Positions 61,901-64,000 of a DNA stretch of 64,000 bases are shown here, piece after piece (positions within the stretch are counted from its first letter, which is position 1; each line of letters opens with the position of its first letter). This DNA is from Patiria pectinifera (taxonomy: Eukaryota > Echinodermata > Asteroidea > Valvatida > Asterinidae). The position numbers and the translations under genes were made by a program. The notes beneath the pieces are model-generated. The model worked only from the letters and a program-made list of their open reading frames with translations, was not told the DNA's origin and did not search any database. The DNA lies in NCBI GenBank assembly GCA_029964075.1, contig CM057149.1, forward strand, positions 5,652,465-5,716,464. The letters are read 5' to 3'.

Positions 61901-63784
61901 AGATTACATTGAGATATCTGACTGTATGGTACAATTAATACCATCTTACAACCCTACCTTATATGAATGAGAATTAGTTGGAAAACACACTAATAAAATC
62001 TTTACAGCAAAGAATCTTTACCAAAAAAAAAGGAGATTATGTGAGAAAGGGATACTCACATCGCCGTCCTGGACGTAAATGACAAACATGAGTCGGTCTG
62101 TGAGGACGACATGGGTGCACTGCGGAGGGAGTCGGTAGACGTGCAACGGTAACCAGTTATCAATACTACTGTCAAAGATCTGGAGATAAAAAGGATGAAG
62201 AGCTAAATTTGGGAGGGGAAACACGGCTTCAGAAATTGTTAAAAGTGCCGCAGAATTTCAGGAGAAAACAATAAATTAAAATACCACCTTTGCCCACCAT
62301 GTCCTATTTCTTTTTCTCCCAACCCTGCCTGTGCCTTAACTAGCCTCACAACAACATTTAAAAAGTGACAAAGTTGGGGTTTTTTTTCAGATCGATATTT
62401 TGGTTGAATTTAATACTGGATTTTGCCTTTCACAAACTTGCAATATTAAGCAGGAGGTCATGACTTTTAGCCAAACCGAGTAAGCTTTTGAATTTTGTTG
62501 TCGCAAGCTCTCAGACATTTTAAAGTATATAAAAACAAAGTCTACATTGGTAGGCTATTTTTATTCCCAAGAGAGCTATTTTTGAGATTTTATGGTTGTA
62601 CCTTGTAGATGTTGGAGTTGTAATCATGGGCAGCCACACAACTGTGGCCCATGGCTGACTGTGTGGAGAGAGTCACTATGTCCATGAAGTTATTGAAGCA
62701 GTAGGGCAGGAACATACTCTGACCCTCTTCTGTGGAGGAAAAAAAAGGACAAGAATCTTTTATTAAAATAAAGCAAACGCTACTTATCATTTTGATGGCC
62801 CAATAAGAGTATGTGTGTGTGTGCAGGAAAAGTTTACTCCAACAGACATGCAATTGACTAAGTAGAAAACATGGTCCTATATGTCGATCCTTGTTGGGCG
62901 CGATCGGTCAATGTAACCCTATGGGGCATTTTGCACGCTAACTTTGTTTGTCTCAGATTTTGCGCGTTCCGTCTCAAATTACATGTTGTACAATGTACAA
63001 CATGTAATTGGACAATATTTCACAAGCTGCGTTGACGCGATTCTATTGCGATAGGTCAATTGGTCGATCACGCTACACTATCGGTCAATCATGACGCTAT
63101 CGGTTGATTGCGCTGCCACAAGTCGAACACCTTTTCTTTCTAATTTACGGCTCTAAAAGATGTTTTTGTAAAAGGCAAGTAAAGTCCGAGATATCCTAAA
63201 GAATCAACCGATAGAGCAGCGCGATCAACGGATCGTGCACATAGACTGATCACGCCCAACATCCTCATAGTCATAAATGTATTCTCATAATTTGGACCAA
63301 TCGAAGCTGAAACGCAATGTTCTCATTGCAAAGAGTGACGCATAAATGTCGCAGAATTATACTTGCAAAACTACAATTCCTTACACTTTGCAAACCTTTC
63401 AAGACTTTTCTTTGTGCTCGGTAAGATTTAGTCCAATTATGGAAAACTATGCTTTTAAATCAAAAGATTCTTTGTGGACTTTTGGACCAGTAGGTCCATA
63501 CATCATATCATATCAGCCTGCGAAGGACGCGGCTACAACGGTAATTAGCGAGCTGGCACTTAAGCGCCGGCCACATCGACCCATATATGACCATGGAGCA
63601 CAGCCTGAGATCAAAAGTGTTTGATATACTGTATCTTACGTGAATAGAGTATGTTCAGCTTCGGCACGCTATGCGGATGGATGACTTCAAAGCCTGGCAC
63701 GGCAAGCTCAATGTCAGAACTCTTTCGGTGAACATCGAGCTTCTGTTTCTCCAGTAATAGACCCCACTGGGTTCCACCGGCACT
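25298..63784 (-). CDS. Large RCC1-propeller / helical-solenoid / C-terminal half-RING protein, last ~1398 residues, 24 exons
   Basis: Exons in transcript order (plus-strand coordinates): 63640-63784, 62602-62729, 62060-62179, 60905-61047 (start uncertain), 58441-58581, 54638-54815, 53453-53652, 52640-52736, 51626-51808, 51278-51429, 50695-50764, 49836-49927, 48141-48287, 46424-46562, 45257-45411, 43848-44139, 41973-42209, 40969-41076, 40406-40534, 38842-39039, 36270-36598, 35513-35591, 26155-26252, 25298-25934. They total 4197 nt, exactly 1399 codons, and all junctions agree in phase. Order of parts: beta-rich N-terminal region; Leu-rich helical repeats; seven RCC1 blades; acidic and helical part; C-terminal CGHHY/CPAC half-RING. 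The layout resembles HOPS/CORVET-type trafficking subunits with an RCC1 propeller inserted. RCC1-like proteins such as Drosophila Claret and worm GLO-4 act in lysosome-related organelle biogenesis, which may be a useful comparison. I do not recognise an orthologue; function is unassigned. The 5' end lies beyond the window. Confidence 0.8.
26155..26252 (-). CDS. RCC1/RING gene exon, helix before RING
   Basis: Between gcagattttgcag and gtaaga. Encodes FWAEQDLPQEALESLLRDHM then DNVAYPLSVLLI. Ends with two bases completed as Cys by the last exon. Confidence 0.8.
26683..27103. mobile_element. TIR element with CATTTG target duplication
   Basis: Left end tgacctgttctgtcaaaatc, right end gcttttgacagaacaggtca, reverse complements. 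CATTTG flanks it at 26677-26682 and 27104-27109. It interrupts a repeat of the family seen at 33360 and 35738. No coding frame. Confidence 0.8.
27543..28319. mobile_element. C/G-tract-ended element with internal ~150-bp tandem copies
   Basis: Ends gcgtcaatcctggggggg and cccccacttttgagaagcgattgac are inverted (gtcaatcc / cgattgac). Inside are four tandem copies of attggttaaagtggtcagaa ... accacagagcatttagaatc. Flanks aaaacaag / aaaccaag (8 bp, one mismatch) suggest an 8-bp target duplication as in hAT elements. Confidence 0.65.
29400..30434 (+). CDS. Secreted PAN/apple + fibrinogen C-terminal domain protein (ficolin/FREP-like)
   Basis: Intact single-exon frame of 344 residues. The start has a good context (caacaATGG). 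Residues 1-26 form a hydrophobic signal peptide (NAFELLIALAMVFFVDG). Residues ~28-108 form a PAN/apple domain with Cys pattern ICGRECSMDERCKSFNFNDC. From ~118 a fibrinogen C-terminal domain follows: GFGNGGLRVYCDMESDGGGW, VFQRRQDGSVDFYRNW, the Ca-site-like KDHDNDLASGQNC, GAWWFGPYVC, SNLNGNY and CSMKMRE. Such proteins are secreted lectins that bind sugars or acetyl groups on microbes and are expanded in echinoderms, hemichordates and amphioxus. It is nested, antisense, in the RCC1/RING gene's intron. No truncation. Ligand and role in immunity are inferred from the family. Confidence 0.92.
   Translation: MANPNFVFNAFELLIALAMVFFVDGYKCNSRQQIMYAAESRAMQGFGYATKTVRSRVICGRECSMDERCKSFNFNDCNKMCQLNLATRREHPEDFNATQGSVYFDADEDTPHFSVTDSFYRSCKMLLDCGYRSSGVYTIQPEGFGNGGLRVYCDMESDGGGWIVFQRRQDGSVDFYRNWAEYQSGFGDLSGEFWLGNDNLVTLTSNISQATWELRVDLGDWEGNEVWAMYKDFKISPGEYNLNYEHYDDSKSTARNSLGYDIHNRSPFSTKDHDNDLASGQNCAEYHKGAWWFGPYVCLVSNLNGNYHHDGTGVQADYGIVWFSWHQSDYSLKTCSMKMREMGP
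30628..31099. mobile_element. Full-length fold-back element (472 bp), CAGGGTG ends, TA duplication
   Basis: Starts CAGGGTGAGTaaaaaaaaac, ends tttttttACTCACCCTG, flanked by TA on both sides. The two halves are inverted copies over almost their whole length (for example ttttaaggttctgtccacgg with ccgtggacagaactttaaaa). Starts 194 bp after the stop of the fibrinogen-like gene, so it may lie in that gene's 3' UTR. Confidence 0.9.
31620..32012. mobile_element. PolyG/polyC-ended dispersed repeat
   Basis: Left end cgggggcgtagccagggttc and right end ccccccatagctacgctgctgg are inverted. Several G and C runs of 10-14 lie inside. No coding potential. Confidence 0.6.
34262..34700. repeat. SINE-like dispersed repeat, copy 2
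   Basis: Same orientation and closely similar to 250-660: acaaggtgctgcggcgca, cattgcagccactgccagaa, catccgaaggacgaagcaat, gcttgctcaagagcacaagc-type blocks. A second partial duplication of its end (caggattcaaacccatgtat) follows. Confidence 0.85.
34727..35330. mobile_element. TIR element with four ccctaacgtggcgc copies
   Basis: ccctaacgtggcgc occurs twice at the left end (about 34728, 34746), and its inverse gcgccacgttaggg at about 35098 and 35317. No coding frame. Internal sub-terminal copies could be binding sites for a transposase supplied in trans (inferred). Confidence 0.7.
35513..35591 (-). CDS. RCC1/RING gene short exon
   Basis: Between gacttctttgcag and gtgagt. Encodes LMFDKSTDVTPSDAETKESC then KLLLVQ. 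Phase continues to the exon 9.3 kb away. Confidence 0.78.
35738..36165. mobile_element. Miniature element with aaaggtagagtat ends
   Basis: Left tttaaaggtagagtatatca, right atgccatactctacctttaaa. The body matches, inverted, 27104-27540 and 33390-33830 (tttagaattgaaatcgagat / gatctcgatttcaattc). Lies between exons 35513-35591 and 36270-36598. Confidence 0.75.
36270..36598 (-). CDS. RCC1/RING gene exon, acidic then helical
   Basis: Between attctattttccag and gtgagt. Encodes SSDEEEEEVLDWDLPNLSSP, then HNHQ-like helices: QAVLKLCHDWRVWHAAADVC and LDKNYPLALMYRLKERQ, then LKEITALVDKFL. The helices resemble solenoid repeats. Confidence 0.83.
36629..37009. mobile_element. Miniature element 30 bp from a splice acceptor
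   Basis: Ends cttaaggccacacaaaaaaa + gtcggtctctggtcag, and ctgaccagagaccgac + ttttttggccttaag, are inverted. On the minus strand it ends only 30 bp before the acceptor of exon 36270-36598, so it may supply the branch point. Confidence 0.85.
37064..37313. mobile_element. TTAA-flanked miniature element (piggyBac-like), copy 2
   Basis: TTAAccggtttgcgccgg at the left, cgtgaactggTTAA at the right, about 250 bp. Inverted relative to 18829-19081. GC-rich core. Confidence 0.8.
37318..37500 (-). repeat. tRNA-like SINE/fold-back fragment
   Basis: gacctcctgcttactagtgc and atgtctcaccactcgaccac are the reverse of a Ser/Leu-tRNA-like head, next to gcccctcgccgacgtgcttt, the arm of the element at 52825. 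Half of that element. Confidence 0.65.
37910..37985 (-). repeat. tRNA-like repeat fragment
   Basis: gtgggattcgaaccagggtc then ggaaagtaccgctacgccaa is tRNA-like on the minus strand (B box ggttcgaatccc), without a matching acceptor stem. Confidence 0.5.
38018..38770 (+). repeat. tRNA-headed SINE split by a fold-back element
   Basis: gctcagtggtggagttgtaa then acatctgta is the A-box half; tactggtaggttgtgggttc then gagtccc is the B-box half. The element at 38069-38720 sits between, with TA on both sides. Confidence 0.8.
38069..38720. mobile_element. Fold-back element (652 bp), CAGGGTG ends, TA duplication
   Basis: Starts CAGGGTGGTTaaaaaaaaaa ggacacccac, ends gtgggtgtcc ttttttttttAACCACCCTG. Inverted halves (ttgacagcaattttccc / gaaaattgctgtcaa). 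TA target duplication. Confidence 0.88.
38842..39039 (-). CDS. RCC1/RING gene exon after the propeller
   Basis: Between aatctctctttcag and gtgagt. Starts LGIDASHRSHLQLRPAININ, closing the propeller, then LIVSPTLVPGIPLVALASAN and an acidic tail EEESDEEDME. 66 codons, phase 0. Confidence 0.83.
39200..40404. repeat. ~75-bp minisatellite carrying copies of an exon end and its 5' splice site
   Basis: About 16 units with shared core acctacctgtccattctctg followed by gtgagtagtgagtgagtag and accaaatattgagtaccaag. On the minus strand each core reads ccagagaatggacag|gtaggt, nearly identical to the end of exon 40406-40534 (cctgaaaatggacag|gtaggt). About a dozen copies keep a good splice-donor match. Confidence 0.92.
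40406..40534 (-). CDS. RCC1 blade 7 exon, source of downstream decoy-donor array
   Basis: Between tcttgtgtag and the strong donor CAG|gtaggt. Encodes VLVRISDEHCIAAIGSGIEF then SVAITSQGQVFSWGSPENGQ, continuing as LGID in the next exon (a correct GQLG motif). The last ~15 bases with the donor are copied many times in the following intron. Confidence 0.87.
40565..40812 (-). repeat. tRNA-headed SINE, intact head
   Basis: On minus: tggatagctcagttggtaga (A box) and gtcgcaggttcaagccc (B box), followed by a ~150-bp body shared with 45575-45845 and 50096-50640. The 5' and 3' ends of the tRNA-like part do not pair as an acceptor stem, so it is not a working tRNA gene. Confidence 0.85.
40969..41076 (-). 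CDS. RCC1 blade 6 exon
   Basis: Between attttggtag and gtaaaa. Encodes VACSMNHNLILTSGGQLYSF then GKNDSGQLGLGHRTEQ. 36 codons, phase 0 at both ends. Confidence 0.85.
41325..41405 (+). repeat. tRNA-like SINE head
   Basis: gatggtcgagtggtaagaca then gtcatgggttcgagttcc: A- and B-box-like, same family as the split copy at 38018 and the core of 52825-53127. Confidence 0.7.
41973..42209 (-). CDS. RCC1 blade 5/6 exon with basic insert
   Basis: Between taccttttcag and gtatga. Encodes IAVTSGPQKVYIWGKSPLEL, then a basic stretch SSRKRKTSRD...VVGRRRSVTV that could be a nuclear-localisation or phospho-regulated loop, then YAFDCGKICAPIKQ. Confidence 0.82.
42440..43570. mobile_element. Dispersed repeat split by a TIR element
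   Basis: 42450-42700 and 43480-43565 match the reverse complement of 22500-22830. The element at 42707-43472 lies between. Confidence 0.65.
42707..43472. mobile_element. TIR element with gggcaattccacactaatg ends
   Basis: Left aattgggcaattccacacta, right tagtgtggaattgcccaatt. About 766 bp, AT-rich, no coding frame. The same outer motif (gggcaatttccac-like) ends the element at 56044-56273. Confidence 0.8.
43803..43832. repeat. AAAT microsatellite
   Basis: Six units of aaat, 15 bp from the splice donor of exon 43848-44139 on the intron side. Confidence 0.95.
43848..44139 (-). CDS. RCC1 blades 3-5 exon
   Basis: Between gatctctttcag and gtaagt. Encodes VYSWGWGVHGQLGHGSVEDQ, LACGYCHSIMLSADGQVYIC, GSGTFGQLGLG and VIVVASGLFHN. 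The best RCC1 match in the gene. Confidence 0.9.
44200..44575. repeat. 51/56-bp minisatellite beside RCC1 exon
   Basis: About seven copies of gcatgttgcggccatcgtga ttcccattcaaaacaatgt aaccaaagcgag. Some copies carry a 5-bp insert (gattcttttccc). It lies about 60 bp upstream (minus strand) of the acceptor of exon 43848-44139. Open frames through it in both directions are spurious. Confidence 0.95.
45257..45411 (-). CDS. RCC1 blade 2/3 exon
   Basis: Between ttgttag and gtaagt. Encodes VYSWGTSKCGQLGLGDRTTR then VACGQYHSMALTRDQ. Classic RCC1 signature. The joined codon at the end is AAA (K). Confidence 0.85.
45575..45845 (-). repeat. tRNA-headed SINE, diverged
   Basis: tttgaacctggaaccttcac and accaactgaactatcgagct, reverse tRNA-like, then the same body as 40565-40812. 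Confidence 0.8.
46424..46562 (-). CDS. RCC1 blade 1/2 exon
   Basis: Between tgtttttcccag and gtaggt. Encodes LGHGDIIPGDGRSAPFRVET then VACGKEHTLALGEQGR. The exon border falls inside a blade, as in many RCC1 genes. Confidence 0.82.
47281..48081. mobile_element. TTAA-flanked element, outer
   Basis: Left TTAActctttcagtgcc, right gggcactgaaagagTTAA. Contains a second, similar element. Confidence 0.85.
47581..47931. mobile_element. TTAA-flanked element, inner (nested)
   Basis: Left TTAActctttctctatggcg, right ccgtagcgaaagagTTAA. Core has repeated gagccgctgccagcggctc palindromes (47588, 47645, 47750). 351 bp. Confidence 0.83.
48141..48287 (-). CDS. RCC1 blade 1 exon
   Basis: Encodes NVLSCGQFHVAMVSGDDVYT then WGKAHGG, the standard RCC1 pattern (CGxxHxxx...VxxWG). 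An upstream acceptor (actcaaacag) would put a stop in frame, so tttgaccccag|CGCTG was taken. The donor is gtaaat. Confidence 0.75.
48995..49360. repeat. Degenerate gacttgtgatt repeats in both orientations
   Basis: cacaagtccatcacgagtca-type units on one side (48998-49045) and acttgtgatctgacttgtga units inverted on the other (49140-49340). Simple-sequence-like, no gene. Confidence 0.7.
49836..49927 (-). CDS. RCC1/RING gene exon before the RCC1 propeller
   Basis: Between tctccccaacag and gtaagt. Encodes FPKPSALVEFYLRVLIVLNR then KRLDQ. A Leu/Val-rich helix just before blade 1. Confidence 0.75.
50096..50640 (-). repeat. tRNA-headed SINE interrupted in its head
   Basis: ggcttgaacctgcaacctcc and caattgagctatccacccca are the two head parts (reverse). 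The body continues to about 50640. Inserted element at 50149-50421. Confidence 0.82.
50149..50421. mobile_element. Palindromic array of cataagtccgacgcct inside a SINE
   Basis: Units cataagtccgacgcct run tandemly at the left (from 50159) and inverted at the right (aggcgtcggacttatg). GCACT flanks it at 50144-50148 and 50422-50426. No coding frame. Confidence 0.85.
50695..50764 (-). CDS. RCC1/RING gene exon, Ser-rich linker
   Basis: Between ttcttccctcag and gtatgt. Encodes IPKCSSSVSLDTMSSQGSAE then SPL. Short disordered linker, supported by phase. Confidence 0.68.
51278..51429 (-). CDS. RCC1/RING gene exon, helical solenoid
   Basis: Between catccaacag and gtaaaa. Encodes PELSYRYMGLFSGFLDDLKL then LMKLAWLFDPSKPTIRPLLT. 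Phase fits. Confidence 0.78.
51626..51808 (-). CDS. RCC1/RING gene exon, helical solenoid
   Basis: Between ttgtttctacag and gtacgc. Encodes SRGLVGQALEALLTHGSPEL then MTTQEAVNRLVEK. 61 codons, phase 0 at both ends. Confidence 0.8.
52640..52736 (-). CDS. RCC1/RING gene exon, helical solenoid
   Basis: Between gacttgcag and gtaaga. Encodes QFLMDNFDYDEISTLETFAE then HGMQDLVFQVAR. Phase fits. Confidence 0.78.
52825..53127. mobile_element. Fold-back element with a tRNA-like core
   Basis: Arms ataaatcaaactaggttttg...actcagtgtgttacctccc (52825-52890) and the inverse at 53060-53127. Between them, 52918-52985 is tRNA-like on the minus strand (cgacctcctgctttctagtg, actcgaccaccgagct). Fragments at 1150 and 37318. 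Confidence 0.85.
53453..53652 (-). CDS. RCC1/RING gene exon, helical solenoid
   Basis: Between acctttcag and gttagc. Encodes RLKQVANFVSQGYIPEALSL then RKLADTAVRCFLYQILEG. Helix-pair pattern. The donor GTTAGC is non-consensus at +3 but the phase is right. Confidence 0.78.
54638..54815 (-). CDS. RCC1/RING gene exon, helical solenoid
   Basis: Between cctgaacag and gtaaga. Encodes ISPEGLFLELAMEEADTSLP then GLAANRRLVEGQTKLAMRLY, amphipathic helices like those in Vps-type alpha-solenoids (inferred). Confidence 0.8.
56044..56273. mobile_element. Short TIR element
   Basis: gggcatttccacggttactc and gagtaaccgtggaattgccc are inverted ends; internal ggttactcacgttac is repeated. 230 bp. Confidence 0.8.
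57143..57801. mobile_element. Fold-back element, CACCCTG end, left end decayed
   Basis: Left agggcgagtccaaaaaagcg, right cgctttttttgactcaccctg followed by TA. Halves inverted (aagccaatttcataagc / gaaattggctttc). About 659 bp. Confidence 0.8.
58093..58162. repeat. 10-bp tandem repeat
   Basis: About seven units of aatccaacag with one variant, in the intron between exons 54638-54815 and 58441-58581. Confidence 0.95.
58441..58581 (-). CDS. RCC1/RING gene exon
   Basis: Between catccacag and gtaagc. Encodes GVEHQVQIHRDKATSKHELL then LEGCVLVTDVAVYQCKPR. Marks the passage from the beta-rich part to the helical part. Confidence 0.78.
58746..59393. mobile_element. Fold-back element (648 bp), AGGGTGAC ends
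   Basis: Starts TAGGGTGACCCCCaaaaaat gcaaccctga, ends ttttttGGGGTCACCCTG, then TA. Halves inverted (gggttgctgagaaaatgccc / ggcattttctcagcaatcc). Confidence 0.88.
60150..60375. repeat. G-rich tract with many G-runs
   Basis: More than a dozen runs of three or more G on the plus strand, including runs of 10 and 12. Pro-rich frames on the minus strand come from this composition and are not genes. Confidence 0.9.
60905..61047 (-). CDS. RCC1/RING gene exon, 5' border uncertain
   Basis: The donor ACAAG|gtacat is clear. The frame encodes PLNEAAVMQTFFLPSDERVI then AIYKCSFPAGYVNDKTN. The start was set at agtaagcag|GAC because only that AG keeps phase with 62060-62179, but its pyrimidine tract is poor. 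AGs about 10-25 bp further upstream would need a small extra exon. Confidence 0.6.
61215..61645. mobile_element. Dispersed repeat, partner of 23968-24760
   Basis: Starts attaaagggaatgtacaaca; the middle (agatgaaacggagcaattta) matches the inverse of 24605-24640. No coding frame. Confidence 0.6.
62060..62179 (-). CDS. RCC1/RING gene exon, beta-rich N-terminal part
   Basis: Between ttatctccag and gtgagt. 40 codons: IFDSSIDNWLPLHVYRLPPQ then THVVLTDRLMFVIYVQDGD, alternating hydrophobic strands as in a beta-propeller blade. Confidence 0.78.
62602..62729 (-). CDS. RCC1/RING gene exon, beta-rich N-terminal part
   Basis: Between ttcctccacag and gtacaa. Encodes MFLPYCFNNFMDIVTLSTQS and GHSCVAAHDYNSNIYK. 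Phase fits both neighbours. Confidence 0.75.
62889..63262. mobile_element. TIR element with ttgggcgcgatc ends and a near-perfect 33-bp palindrome
   Basis: Left ccttgttgggcgcgatcggt, right actgatcacgcccaacatcc. Internal cgatcacgc / cggtcaatc motifs recur. Contains at about 62978-63010 a palindrome with 16-bp arms around ttgtacaatgtacaa. Confidence 0.7.
63640..63784 (-). CDS. RCC1/RING gene exon, beta-rich N-terminal part
   Basis: The acceptor gattcag and donor cac|gtaaga bound SAGGTQWGLLLEKQKLDVHR ... ELAVPGFEVIHPHSVPKLN. Phase 0 start, one base carried over. Likely beta strands; no named motif. Confidence 0.72.
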
Positions 63785-64000
63785 CTGAATCTACAATCCA
63801 ACAGCAGAATTATATTTTATTAACTGAATTCAAATTGCATTACATTTTTAGAATTATTCTGTTGATATAGTAGAATGCTTCTAAAACAAACACCACTTTA
63901 CGGAACATCAATTTTTTTTTTAATCTGAGCCTTGGCAAGTGAAAGTCACTAAATTGAACAACCACTACATGTATACAAACCCATTGTTTTTTAATGTACC

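Noticed and set aside
1..64000. CRISPR array
   Set aside because: The tandem repeats have no unique spacers and the window is eukaryotic.

Overview
This is a metazoan nuclear genomic window. The genes have introns with GT-AG borders, intergenic DNA is AT-rich, and the introns are full of short non-autonomous transposons, tRNA-derived SINEs and minisatellites. The gene content, the palindromic acatgtacatgt-type motifs and the repeat style suggest a non-vertebrate deuterostome, most likely an echinoderm such as a sea star. The species is an inference and cannot be fixed by reading alone. No bacterial, viral or CRISPR features were seen.

Layout. (1) 1-12467, plus strand: the 3' part of a FAM120 family gene (constitutive coactivator of PPAR-gamma-like; Ossa/C9orf10). 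Eleven coding exons join in phase into 691 codons ending at a TAA stop; the N-terminal exons lie upstream of the window. (2) 12468-25297: a gene-poor stretch between two convergent genes, probably including long 3' UTRs, with several mobile elements. (3) 25298-63784, minus strand: the 3' part of a very large gene. I read 24 coding exons that join in phase into about 1399 codons. They encode a beta-rich N-terminal part, a helical solenoid, a complete seven-blade RCC1 propeller, a second helical part and a C-terminal half-RING (CGHHY...CPAC). I do not recognise a named orthologue. (4) 29400-30434, plus strand: an intact, intronless gene for a secreted PAN/apple plus fibrinogen C-terminal lectin-like protein. 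It is nested in the 9.3-kb intron of the large minus-strand gene.

Mobile DNA explains most of the rest. There are four long fold-back elements with CAGGGTG ends (two with clear TA target duplications), TTAA-flanked piggyBac-like miniatures (one nested in another), several other terminal-inverted-repeat elements, two or more tRNA-headed SINE families, and several cases where one element has jumped into another. Five tandem arrays lie in introns. The most unusual is at 39200-40405: its unit seems to derive from the end of an RCC1 exon together with its 5' splice site, leaving about a dozen decoy splice donors in the intron.

How the genes relate: no operon or pathway link is visible. The FAM120 product is expected to bind RNA and act as a scaffold, the RCC1/RING protein looks like a trafficking or GEF-type scaffold, and the fibrinogen-like gene looks like a secreted innate-immunity lectin that happens to sit inside another gene's intron.
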